From: Ophiobolus disseminans
Taxonomy: Eukaryota > Ascomycota > Dothideomycetes > Pleosporales > Phaeosphaeriaceae
Direction: 5' to 3'
DNA: 64,000 bases
Assembly (NCBI GenBank): GCA_010093685.1
Contig: MU006216.1
Location: forward strand, 2,970,487 to 3,034,486
This document shows positions 43,513-54,907 of the stretch, one piece after another (position 1 is the first letter of the stretch; every line of letters begins with the position of its first letter). The position numbers and the translations under genes are program-made. Below the pieces are notes generated by a model, which saw nothing but the letters and a program-made list of their open reading frames with translations, made no database searches and was not told the DNA's origin.

Positions 43513-44516
43513 CTATCTCTCAAGACGTCTGTAGGAAGCAGACGTTTTCTCACAGAACCATATGCAAGGCCACGATTTCACCCGCAATTGCTCAGTCACA
43601 ACGCGCACCTCGCTACCCTGATCTGGCCCACTAGTCGACGCTTTCGAAGTCTTGATGAGATGGACTTGAAGCTCAGGTATCATCCCTGCATACCCTTTTC
43701 CCAACACATATGTTATGACCTCCATGCGCTGCCTCCATAGTCGAATCGGTAGGGTATTCCAGGGTGCACACCATTTACATGTCAAAGAAGGTAGCTTTTC
43801 GCCGGGCCATAGCGTTACGGACAAGTGTAACTCCAGGTCTCTGAGTGACGTGCACTTCCTTCGAATCCACCGGCACACTGCGGGAGATGTGTCTTTGGCC
43901 ACGGGGTTTTGGCAGGCAGGACAATCTTGGGCTCCCCCATCGCATCTTGGGACAGTAGATACCGAAGCGTATATAACCACCTTTCATACGTGGGTGAGTA
44001 AGGGTAAATCGAGCAAACGGCTGTCTCCGCGCAGGACGTCAGCACGCTTCGAATGTGTCCAGTAGGAGCAGACCTGCTTTCCATGTATATAGAACTCCCG
44101 AGGACTGATGATAAACTTTGCGCCATAGTAGAACTGCGCTAGAGCTTCTTGTCGCATCTGTTTGTTGTAGCGTAGCCATCCTGGTAGCTCCTTTTGTACG
44201 TTTCGACTGCGTGGTACTTGATGCTCATATGTTGTTAAGACAAGAATCTGGTCTTGACATTCTGGTGTCTCGCCATGTTTGCTCCATATGCATGTTCTTC
44301 CAGAGCATGGTGATAGATCTGATCCCTCAGTTCTGGTGGAAGTTTCCAGAACGGAAATTTGCTGACATGGCACAAATCAACCACGGATTGAATCCTATAT
44401 TGGTTGCGGTATTTGTGGGCCAGATGGGGAGCAGAAGATCTCCTCGTTTATCGCCTGTTAAGAAAGGCCTCGTCGCTGAGGTTCGAGAGTGCCCATTTTG
44501 GAGTCTTGCGTTCCAT
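43513..44516 (-). pseudogene. Second 2EXR-domain-like gene, multiple frame breaks
   Basis: A start at 44516 gives MERKTPKWALSNLSDEAFLN, then a stop. The 2EXR motif KFPFWKLPPELRDQIYHHAL follows at about 44300-44360 in the same frame group. The next family block (WLRYNKQMRQEALAQFYYGA) is in a different frame near 44130-44180. A third frame carries VCRWIRRKCTSLRDLELHLS and WPGEKLPSLTCKW near 43750-43880. Some of these shifts may be introns (a GTATGA donor near 43990), but the shift near 44270 has no suitable intron. Same strand and family as the gene to its left, so an old tandem pair is likely. Confidence 0.5.
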
Positions 44517-44997
44517 GTTAGTGGAGACTGGTGCAGGAGGGGAAACTTACAGATCAGATATTGCACTTTGTCACGAGAATTTTCGTGACGACGTGGAGAA
44601 TATTTGGCCACATTGCGAAGTATATATGGGAAAATAAATAAATCGGAGTCAGGGTCCAAGTTGAAGTACGGACGCCGCCGAGACCGTCCCATGGTAACAT
44701 ACGAAGCTAGCGTTCGAAAAGCATCTTGACACGATCGCACACACAATTTCACATTAGTATTGATAGATTCGAAAGACGCTTACATACATGCTACATTCAA
44801 TCGAGCCACGATATATGATGTAACACATACAGCCACCGCCGTAGCACAAAGCCCCTTCTCAAATGGATATTGTGATATCAAATGAGCCAAGAAATGTGCA
44901 AATGCCCGTGGTATCTTCCAGAACGCCGAAATACAATGCGGTCATAATCATAACATCGTACACATGCTCGAAATACGCCAAAGCGTAAAAGACAATA

Positions 44998-47773
44998 CTA
45001 CCTCCTGGTCGACGTCTTGCGCGGTGAATTATGCGAATCAGTGCGGACAACCGGCATGGGCGATTCCACTGGCTCGATGCTCATGCTACCGTTCCTTGGG
45101 GCCAGACCCTCAGGCCAGCTCCGTCGCTCTCGGTGCTCGGCATAGGGTAGTTGATCCTTCTCTCTATGCAAACTCAATCGCCCTTTCAATCTACTCAATC
45201 TCTTCTCCTTCCTACCTCCGGCCAATTCTTTGTCTTTCTCTTCCGCTTCCGACTCTCGCCTAGTCTGTTCGTCGCGGACGGGATCAGAGAGTTGTCGTGT
45301 GGCAGGTAGCGCATTGAGCCAAAGTGGGTAGAGTATGCCAGCTGCGAAAGCGGCGATGATGACGCAGAACGCAAACTGCGCATCATGAACCTTCAACGCA
45401 GCAAACATGATGGGTGGAAAAACGGCGCCACCTCCGATTGCTGCAGTGAGTAGCACCGAAGCGTCTTTAGTGTGCCTGCCCATACCGCGGATGCCTTGCG
45501 TGAAAATTTGTGGAAACAAAGGACCCTCAAAGAACATAAGCAGGACAAGCATGGCAGCGCCAGTGGAGCTAGTAGTCTTCATAGTCGCTGCGGCAAAAGA
45601 GATAGACCCAAGAAAGAAGAAAAGCAGGCTGAAGCGCGGCTTGACCCAAATGTCGATAGCAGCAGCCAAAAAGCGTGATACAGCAAACGCGGTGTGTCCG
45701 ATTGCTTGGTGCGAAACGTAATCAGTAGACGGCCGTACGCGCTGCAGGTACTCGCGGTAGGAGGTAGAAGTAGCTTCCTGACCACCAACATAGCAAAACT
45801 GGCAGAAGACTGCAAGTCCGAGCCCGATCCACAAAATCCTGAAAGATTTACGGCCAATGTTGACTGTGGCATCCCGTGGAAGGGGTATGCGTATGCTGGC
45901 GGCCTCAAGCTCATCGTCGGTGGCCTCGGGTAAAGGTATGTAGAAGTAGATGATGGCCAGAACGATATTGAAAAACGAGATACCAAGATAGGTCCATTGA
46001 ACATCGATTAGGCTTTCCGCGTTCGCCGTGAAGAGGACCTTCTTTGCTAGCAGTGGTGACACAATGGTACCTATTGCTTGTACACCTTGAGACAAGTTCA
46101 GGCGTACTTCGGCATATTCCGGCGGCCCACAAAGCGCAATGAATGGGTTCGCGCTCAGTTCCAGGGTCGAGAGTCCCACACCCACGATGAAGTTTGACAC
46201 GAGGAAAGCGGGGAAAGAGTTCAACACAGCTGATGGCCAAAATACAAGCGTGCCGCAGGCGTAGACTGAGAGGCCGACCATATAGCAGGCCTTGAAGCCC
46301 CAGTTCTTAAACACGATTCGACCAAAGGTTAGCGGCCCGATGATGTACCCGACGTAGTATGCGCTATGTTGGCCAACAGTTTCCCAATCTGACATGTGGG
46401 CAACCTCTTGGAACCGAGAGTTGAGTACATCCAGGAAACCGTAGGCAAACCCCCAGACGAAGAATAACACTGTGACCATCAGAACAGGATATACAGACTC
46501 CCGATTGCTCCTTAAAGTGATGTTTTTCTTTTGTCCGGTATTCACAAAGTCGAAAAAGGGTATAGAGTGGCGGCGAGTGTGTTCTGTCGTGGCATAGGTA
46601 ATAGCCGTGTTCGAAGGCCTTAATTGTGGTAGTTCGTCCATATCTGGGGTTGTCAGAAAATCCATCATGCCCAACGGCTCACCACTACTGCTTCGAGGTG
46701 GCGGTGGCTTGCTGGTGGGAGAAACGGGTGGTGTCAAGGGATCGGATCGCCTTCTGGAGTCAACGATGTCCGGGTGAAGTACGGGCTCGTCGCTCGTATG
46801 AGTAGCTGTTTGGTCGCGCATGGTGGTGTGGTCGATGACCCAACTTGGCAGGAATCTTCTGGCGAGGGGTTTAAGAGCTGGAACACATCCGCACATAATG
46901 CCAACGTTGATTTCCACCGTACTCCACATAAAGGAGAGCGACGAATACCATGCAAAGTCACCAGTATTTCTCTGGTCATTCCCACTCTCGGCATGATCTG
47001 TCTGCGCTGCACGAAGAGTAGCCCGCTGAGCGTCTTGGAGATATGCGATCCGGACAACGTCAATAATGGCGACGAAGATACCAAACCCGAAAGTGATGAC
47101 CAAAATGATCTTCTGTTTCTTGGGTAGTCGCATGCTGGTCAAAATTGGCATCGGCAAGAAAAAGATCGCGAGGTCGGTGATGATGTTGAGAGGTGCCGAC
47201 GACAGATAGATTGTAACGACGTTTGTGCATGAGGCCGATGGTGGCACTGGTGATGCCCATGCCGCGGGGACGGGCCTGCATTGAACGATGTTGAGTATAG
47301 TCAAGGCCAGACCACCCACATTGACGACAACCAGGGTGGCGATAGTCGCCCAACGAAAGACCTTCTGGGTTTTGGACAGTGTTAGATAAAAGACAAGGAT
47401 GGATGTCTTTGTCGCCATTAGCGCCGGGTTCTACGACATGTCAGCCTTGATATAGCCGAGATACGTCGTATGGACATACGTAAAGTACAGAAAAGGCCCA
47501 CGATGTCTGTTTCATAGGACGTAGCCATTCCTTTGGTATGTCTTCTTGTCGTCTTCCAAGACCCTTGGAGGCGCCATAGCAGATGGAGAACGATGCCCCG
47601 AAAGCTAACACCCAGGCCAACATCATAGTATAGTCGTCCCATCCTGGTTTCCGTACTACGACGAATCTTGACACAAGTCGCAGGCCCACGAAGAGTGAAC
47701 ACAACGCAAGCGTGGCTGCCGAAACTCCCATCACCAAGGGGCCTCGCGACGAAAAGTCGTCCATCGTCGACAT
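44998..47773 (-). CDS. Fusion: fungal 7TM rhodopsin-like domain plus FucP-type MFS transporter
   Basis: Exons 47480-47773 and 44998-47430 join to 908 residues across one 49-base intron (phase 0, GTATGT donor, GGCTGAC branch). Residues about 10-287 are the fungal 7TM domain of SAT4/PTH11-related proteins: LVMGVSAATLALCSLFVGLR, WDDYTMMLAWVLAFGASFSI, splice-built VLYNPALMATKTSILVFYLT, DLAIFFLPMPIL, IILVITFGFGIFVAIIDVVR and WYSSLSFMWSTVEINVGIMC. Residues 290-410 are a hydrophilic Ser/Pro/Thr linker. Residues 411-810 are a complete 12-segment MFS protein of the fucose/glucose-galactose permease type (VLFFVWGFAYGFLDVLNSRF, GVGLSTLELSANPFIALCGP). The last 97 residues are a charged cytosolic tail (RRESEAEEKDKELAGGRKEK). 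The joint is inside one long exon. Single-domain versions of both parts are common; the combination suggests a sensor-transporter or transceptor, which is inference. Confidence 0.9.
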
Positions 47774-50472
47774 GGCGTATTCTATGGTGTGTACTGTTCA
47801 CTTGCGACCATGGTAGGGCAGGCTGGAGTTCGGCGTGCGAGGTCGCAGACGGTGGCTTCTATCGCGCTCGCGGGCGTCGAGGGATGTGGGTGTGTTCAGA
47901 CGAAAACATTCTTTGGCCCCAGCCTGATGTTCGGTGGAGGGGGATTCGTCGATGAGGGTGAAAGGTGCAGAAGCGACTGATGACTGATGCGCTGCAGCGG
48001 CGGCAGAGCCGTCGATATCAATGGGAGGCGCGGGATGTGCGGTGAAGGGTCTTTCAACCCCAGAATTGCCGCACGACTCAGCTGCAAGCGAGTCAAAGGC
48101 AAGTTAAGTGGAGTGTGCATGATGTAGGTGCGGCGGCTGGCATCAATATGGGCTGGTGTTGGGCCGGCGTAGAATCCTTGGGCCGTCATTGGAGCGCAAG
48201 GCGTTGAGCCATGTGGAAAGCTAACGGTGACGAAATGGCGTTCATCCCGGTTGAATCCCACCGCAATCCCGGCTCACCTGGGCACCCATTATTGGCACAC
48301 ATCAACAGTCGAGCGCCTAGGGATGATCTCGAGATATCCATTGTTTTCGTTCCCATAGATGTCGTTATAATGAGGTGTCTTGTTGCTTTTTGAGCGGGGT
48401 CGAGGAGCAGCTTCATCCCAAGCCCACAGCATTCCAACCGGTCATAAGACATACCCGAAAGTTCCAGTCTACGAACCGTTAGGGCTCGCTACCAATCCGG
48501 CACTCTTCGAACTACAAAGCGCCGTCCCAACCCCATAGTTCCCCCACACGCCTCGCTCCAGCTCAACAGACTCGAGCCTCGGCTCCACTGTTCCAGGGTG
48601 GTTAGCGCAGAGGCGATCTTCATTAGCGAGATCTTATCCACACAGCGGGGTACAACCATGCCCCCAGTGACGCGTGAGAGCGCATAAAACAGCCTTTGCG
48701 AGGTCATGTGAAGCAGTGCGACAAAGCCTCCGCATTAGGCAGACTTCACTAAGAGCTGAGCCAAAGCGACGATAACCCGCACTTCCCGACAATTGTCGCG
48801 AGCGAACTCTGATTCAGAGCCATTCGCTAAACCTACCGCGCTGGAAGAATGCCGATGCCGATGCCGACGATGCGTGTTACGTTATGCATCTCAACAGGAC
48901 TTCGACTAAGAGCCACCTGTATATGCCCACTAAGCGCCACCAGCGCTTGATGCCTTCACCCAAGCCTCCTCCTCTGAGGTTTTGGGCTGAGACTTTTACT
49001 ATCATGCACAGGTTGGACATTTTCATCCATGTTTTTCATTTTCAACCTCGATGACCGTTCCACCTGTGGATGTGCTGCTCACGGATGAAAATGCATGTCG
49101 GCGCGGTAGACGGCACGATAATTTTAGGGACCAGTCAACATTACATTAGGACGTCCTACTGAAGCTCGAGGACCCAAAGCGAGATCGAAAAACAACGGCG
49201 AAGAGACTGAGGATAGCCACGCTGTTGTATTACCTTTGTATACCTTTGCTAACCTGCACGATCATATTAGTAGGAGCGGCAATAGTAGGGGCTGAGCAAC
49301 GCAAGCATTGGTAGTGTACTCCACGATCGGGTTCTTTTCCATTCATCGCTCTCTACAGCTTTCTGTTGTAGTTCTTTGCATTTGTCAGCTTGCCATACAA
49401 TTCTTCCTGCCCGATGTCAGCTCACAATTTATCTTGGATAGGGCTCAAGCAGACAAACATCCAGACCAATAACGTCTTCTCTATTTATATGGCGCTGCTT
49501 GCATATTCTTGAATACTTTCACAGAAACCGCAAGTACAATCTCAAAAGCTCTTTCGTTGGTGTCGCAACACCTCCTCCGCCAAGGTCCAGTGTACAGGAT
49601 CCGAAGCCCCCGAAACAACATTACAGATGTAGCTTTTCATGCATCTAAGGGTCAGTTGTATGCTCAGCGAGGACTTGTTTGCGATGGTGTGGTACTAATA
49701 CCCGAGGTCGGTCGGTCTTTCGCGGGGTGATCCATGGAAGACGAAAACAAACATTTCCCTACACAGCATATTGTTACGGCTTCGCATGATTGCTTGGAAG
49801 TATTCACATACACGTCGTGGTTCCCAGGCTTGACCAAGATCGTAAGACCCAGCTGGGTTCCAGATTGTAAGCAAATGAAACTGCCTGTGGCACTCAAGCT
49901 AATCCTGTACACTATTGCTTAGGGACAATACCTGCCAACCCATGGCAAAGTCTTAATCCGGATACGAACAGTTTCTCGAGCTTCGATGGTCCGGCGGCAG
50001 CCAACCTTGCTACTCGAGGCCGGATCCTGACGACGACCACGTTGGATTGCAGCCCTGTTCGTAAAGGAAAATCGAATAGCGCTGGTAATGAAAGTAGCGA
50101 TAGACCAAATGCGACGCTAAGTCTCTTACGTCTTGAGAGACCACTTCTCGGATCCTTTGGCGCCAGCAGTTGGCGGCATCATCTCTGTTCTGGGGGAGTG
50201 GTTTTCCTCTGTGTATTTACACGGCAAGAAGAGGAGCCCCAAGCACAGAATGAGCGGTTAACACTGGACATATCAGGGGATTGGTTGAGAGCACTTCTTA
50301 ACAGGTTTGTTTGTCAGCAGCTCTCGGCGACCGACTGTTTTAATGGGCTAAGTTACAGGTTACGAAAGAGATTGTTGAAATGCGATGAAAAGAGGTGGAT
50401 GCTCTAGAACAACGAGGCTCTGAACGAAACTTTCGAAGCTCTCTTCACTATCGTTTTGTATCATGAGTCGCG
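47774..50472. other. Gene-poor region of about 2.7 kb
   Basis: It contains the promoter of the 7TM-MFS gene at its left. Frames up to 121 codons (48186-48452, 47896-48261, 50042-50407) lack domain-like composition. No repeats or RNA genes were recognised. Confidence 0.4.
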
Positions 50473-51923
50473 ATGGAGGCGGCACGATCTGCGACCTTTT
50501 CTCAAAGCCGTAGGAAAAACTGCTCGCCCTGCTCTCGACCACAAAATACGGGCTACCACAGCGCGAAGCACAGCGTAGCCAACATCAAATTGCTATTTCT
50601 GAGCAATCAGACCCAGGTGAAGGTATTACAATCTGCTTCCCCCCACTCTCCACTTCCATTTCCGGCGCAGAAAATCACAGCCTTGCGCCACACATATGCA
50701 GGCTACATCTCTCATGCGGCACAATTACAAACACGCGGCCTCACAGCTCTAGACACAAAAGGGCGCGTCCACCGGCCTTTCAATCTCAACCTTCTACTGC
50801 AATTCCCGCAATCCACCACGGCAGAGATCGATGGTGTTGGGGTTGACACCATCTCTACCCAAAATCTACCTGGCACTGTTGGCTTACGACAGCTCACTAC
50901 CAAGTTCGATTATGCCTCCACATGTACGAGCCACTGGGTACAACCATATCCTAACGACCGAATGTCGTACAACCTGCTGTACAGCGGAATTTCTTTCGGT
51001 TCCTACTTCCAATCCTGTCTACCAGGCGGGTATGTAAGTGGCGTTACCTACCCCAGATATAGTCCTGGTATCTGCCCAAGCGGGCACTATATGGCCACAA
51101 TAACGGAGTCTGTTTCTGTCCCTGCGACAGGCGATGATCGCGGTCGGATATGGCTAGGATATTATTGTCCCAGATATGTTCCTGATGTCACGGATATCAC
51201 AAATCACAGTGGAAACGCAGGACTAGTGCTGAAGCCAAACGAACGTTCTTACTAACTAGCTATTACAGTAGCTTCGAATTATCTAGCGGTTTGTTTTGCA
51301 CATCTTACGTGGCATCCGGTTCCGTCCTCGCATACCGGGGCGCTACCACGCCGTACTCCACCACGACCAGATCTGGCAGCGACGTGATATATAGCCGTGT
51401 GGACTACGACGCCACAATCAACTCTACCTATCTAAATTATCCAACACTTCTCGTGAACGCTGTTGGGGTGTTCTGGAAAGCGTCCGATCTATCAGTCTTG
51501 TAACCGCAATATGCTTCCGCACTTGCATCAAGGCTTTAGATCAAATTCACAGCAACGACTACCGCAAATACACCTGCACCAACTTCGCAATCAGCGTCGC
51601 CAGGTTCAACGCTTGGTCTAGCTGGATCCACCTCATTACCCTCTCCTTCGCCAGATCTGAGCACTGGTGCAAAAGCGGGCATTGGTGTTGGTGCAGCATT
51701 CGGGGCTTTTGCGATTGCAGCTGCCATCTTCCTGGTCCTCAGGTCGAAGAAGCGCAGAACGACCCAAGCCAACGTCACCCCAACGCAGAACGTAGAGGCA
51801 GCCGAAGCACCAGAGCTTGTTCAATTCTACAACCCCGTACGACAAAGTGACGCAATGAGTGGGACGACATTCATGGAGGTCATTCCGAAGACACCTAATT
51901 CACTAATATCACCGGCACAGTGA
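50473..51923 (+). CDS. Putative cell-surface protein with one membrane segment, exons partly unresolved
   Basis: Three open pieces look like one gene: about 50800-51230 (TTKFDYASTCTSHWVQPYPN, ISFGSYFQSCLPGGYVSG, SPGICPSGHYMATITESVSV, IWLGYYCP), 51291-51503 (FCTSYVASGSVLAYRGATT, LLVNAVGVFWKASDL) and about 51541-51923. The last has a Ser/Thr/Pro stalk, a single membrane segment at about 51668-51745 (GIGVGAAFGAFAIAAAIFLV) and a basic stop (RSKKRR). This matches a large class of fungal membrane-anchored surface proteins with a cysteine-containing outer domain. Exon joints could not be set by phase; an intron ending at the TTACAG near 51268 with a CTAAC branch is likely. Start and signal peptide are not identified. 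A GTGAGT at 51920 may mean a further exon to about 52072. Confidence 0.5.
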
Positions 51924-52512
51924 GTACGAAGGCTGTATAGATACAGTGGCGAGGGGCATAGCCCTCGTTCCAGAAAGGCCCAGGACTCCTGGTGGTCCTA
52001 GGAGGCGATATGTGCTGCAGCATGCTTTGAGAGCAACCACTCCCATGCGCATGTACGACGAGATTTCTTAAGATTCATGGGCGATGTCTGCGTTTATATT
52101 CACTCTTTGTAACAAGCCCGGTCTGTTGACTTGTCGAAAAGGTCTCTATGTCTAATGCGGTCAACGTGTAATGAATAATGTTACTGGGATTTCAGCAGTG
52201 TCCATGCTTAATTAAGCGTATGCTAGGAATATGGCGATCGATTGTACGATATGTGTGCGGGCTGGCAGCTTAAATGGCTGAACGATGGCATGTCACAGTG
52301 TGATCCTAGTGCTTTGTAAACGCTTGAGGTCAGCCTTGTCGCTCGATAAGTAAGAATGGTGGGACAAGAGACACTCACCAAAGAGAGCGCCAGTGCACCA
52401 CATTTTTTTCTGGGGTAGTTGATTCAAAATCACATTTTGGGAGTGGTGGGGGGGTATCGTCGGTTCGCTCTTCAATACTGCGTACCAAAACCGTGAAAAG
52501 GTCATATCGCGA
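51924..52512. other. Intergenic region
   Basis: A possible last exon of the surface protein gene lies at about 51971-52072 (VPERPRTPGGPRRRYVLQHA). Otherwise nothing is recognised. Confidence 0.35.
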
Positions 52513-53007
52513 TTGCTTCATCCTCTTGCGACCCTCAAGTCGATAAACCTCGTGCTCGTACACGGCGGCATATGGTACGCCAATTGCTGTACAGATAATG
52601 CATCAGGCAAGCCAATCGCCTTCGATGCACGTGGTTTCTGGGCCCATAACGAGTACGACGTTGGAACTCGGAGAGCCCTCCGCCGCAAGTTCGGCGTACC
52701 AGAGACACTTTCCAGTATCCGCTCCCGAAGAAGACCGCGATGATTGGAGCGCCCTGTATTCGATGTCAGCTACGTAGCATTCAGGATTATAGGTATTTTG
52801 CTGACAGCATACCTAGGTAATGAAAGGTACAGTCTACACTCCTTAGCAGCCTATTCATCCTTGACTCGATTTCGCTGCGATGTCATGACGACTATGAAAT
52901 ACCTAGTCGACAATTACGCAAATGTATACGAGGCGTGGGAGGTAGAGTATAGGAGCGATCAAGGAAGCGAGGCATCTCAGCCAACCCCGATGAATTTAAG
53001 AGCTTAG
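52513..53007 (+). pseudogene. Relic of a fructosamine-kinase-like phosphotransferase gene
   Basis: One frame reads LVLVHGGIWYANCCTDNASG, then PIAFDARGFWAHNEYDVGT and RRALRRKFGVPE, the HGDxWxxN catalytic loop region of fructosamine/aminoglycoside kinase-like proteins. The catalytic Asp of the HGD motif is Gly, and the second metal Asp region reads FDARG. The frame then changes: DWSALYSMS belongs to another frame, and the C-terminal part (MKYLVDNYANVYEAWEVEYR) resumes in the frame ending at 53007. The N-lobe is absent upstream. With several frame breaks and lost active-site residues, this is a dead fragment. Confidence 0.7.
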
Positions 53008-54907
53008 GACCTCGCCATCGAGTTGCGCATATGAGCTGGTTTGTTAGTTCTCATATTTTATCGCTAGTGCTAAGTTCCTGCGTAACTATTGGTAACTTAT
53101 GTAGATTTTGAGATTGCAATTACGTTTGTACACATATACTTCCAGCATTTACATCGAATCCCACATATCTACGCATCATCGCCAGTAGCCCATCTCACCA
53201 CTTGTGGAGACTTAAAATGCGGCGAAAAGCGTTGGAAGAATATCGCGTTGTGTGGCAGCGCATCATTTTCCAGATTCGAGAGCTCTTCCAAAATCTCACG
53301 CAGCCACCAACCACCCATCACATTCACCCCGACCACTCAATTTTCTCACTGCCATAACGACCCCCAACTCAAACATCTTCATCGACATAATCAAACTGCA
53401 GGTCCCTGACCCAGGTGTAGACGCCGCAATAGGCAACCACTTCTGCCGGGGCCTAAGCGCTCCTCGCTCTCGCTCCGATGGAAGCTGCGCCTCCGCAGCA
53501 TCCAGTTGGTCCGGAAAACATGGCGAGGCGTTCTGAGTTTGTGCTGGATTGCAGCATGGAGATTCGCTGGCCAGGACTTCCCCTCGTCTCAAGATATGAT
53601 AGTGCATCAAAGCAGGTTCGTTGGAAGCTGATCTCGAATGTGACGAGAATGTCGCCACCGTTTCAAGAAGAAGCGTACAAGGAGTCACAGCTGGCTATGG
53701 ACGACTAAACAGTCATCATGATTTTCCAGTGGTCCAGTGACGCGGCCGCAGACCGCTCCAAGCATCCTGTGCGAGCGAGATACGGGAATTATAGCGAAAG
53801 TCTGAGTCAGTGTGCATGGGGTAGGCAAGTGGCGTATCCGGTGAGCAACTGCAGGAGCTGTGAGCGAATATGGAGTCATATCAAATGTACGTAAGGGCGG
53901 TGGTGCCTAATGCGGACGTGTCCATGTGAGCTGAAGAGGGTGGAGTTGAGGGTATGAGAACTGGAAGTGGAAGGCGGAGTATCATGGCGTCCGGGTCGAG
54001 CGATAGGGTGATCGAATTGTCCAAGTACGGGATAGAGTTGGTCGAGGGGTGGTCTTGCGAAGACAGATATGCTGTATAGGGGTAAGCAGGGAGATTGCAG
54101 AGTCATAGTAATGGAAGCAGAAAGAATGTCATGGCAGTGTGAGGAAGGTCGCGTGACTTGGATTTATCGGGATGCGCGATGAAATCGCCTCTCGCGATAG
54201 TTGTTCATTCCGTCTAGACTGAACTATTGCCGCAGTCTCGAGTGATCGCCATCGAACGCGTAACTTGAGTGACATTACGGGAATTATCTTGCACCGAGGT
54301 CCGATGGGTTGCGTTTCGTCTCGTGTGATCCTTTACTCTGCCACCTGCACACTGACGTCGCTGATTCGCATCCTACCGCCCTTATATACGAATTGACCAA
54401 AGACATCCTACGTGACTGACAGGACGCCCAGGGGCGACGAGGCTTTTTAATCATCATCGCATTAAATTCCGGAATTCGGCAACGGAGTGCGCCACGTCTC
54501 AGCCACCACCAACGGACCAATGACGCTCAGTGCGCGCTGCGCCACCCTGGAAATAGCAAAATAGCTCGTCGTGAGCGCTGGACACGTTGGGTCGGCTATG
54601 CCGCCCAGCGGCGGTATCAATGTTTGATCCTGCTCCCAGTAAGCTTTGACGATAGGCGAGCAGCGCGTTTACTACTTTGCGGGCGGCGTAGGTAGCATCT
54701 TGGGGCGCATATCTGAGCTGGGCAAATGAGGCTAAGAAGACATGACTGCTGAATGATCAATGCAAACATGGCCATGACTGTGCCATTCGTCGAGATGATG
54801 TTGCATAGTGCGCGTCCAAAGCGTAGACACGGTTGCTGGTGGCGAGTTGTATAAAAGTGCTTTGGTCACCCGTGATGGTAAAGTCTTATCAAACAAAGAC
54901 CATTAAC
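53008..54907. other. Gene-poor region of about 1.9 kb
   Basis: Small frames such as 53478-53708 and 53876-54106 are present without recognisable features. No gene is supported. Confidence 0.4.

Noticed and set aside
34869..47773. NACHT gene, SDR-deacetylase and 7TM-MFS fusion as one functional cluster
   Set aside because: They are neighbours but lie on both strands with 2EXR relics between them; no shared pathway can be argued.
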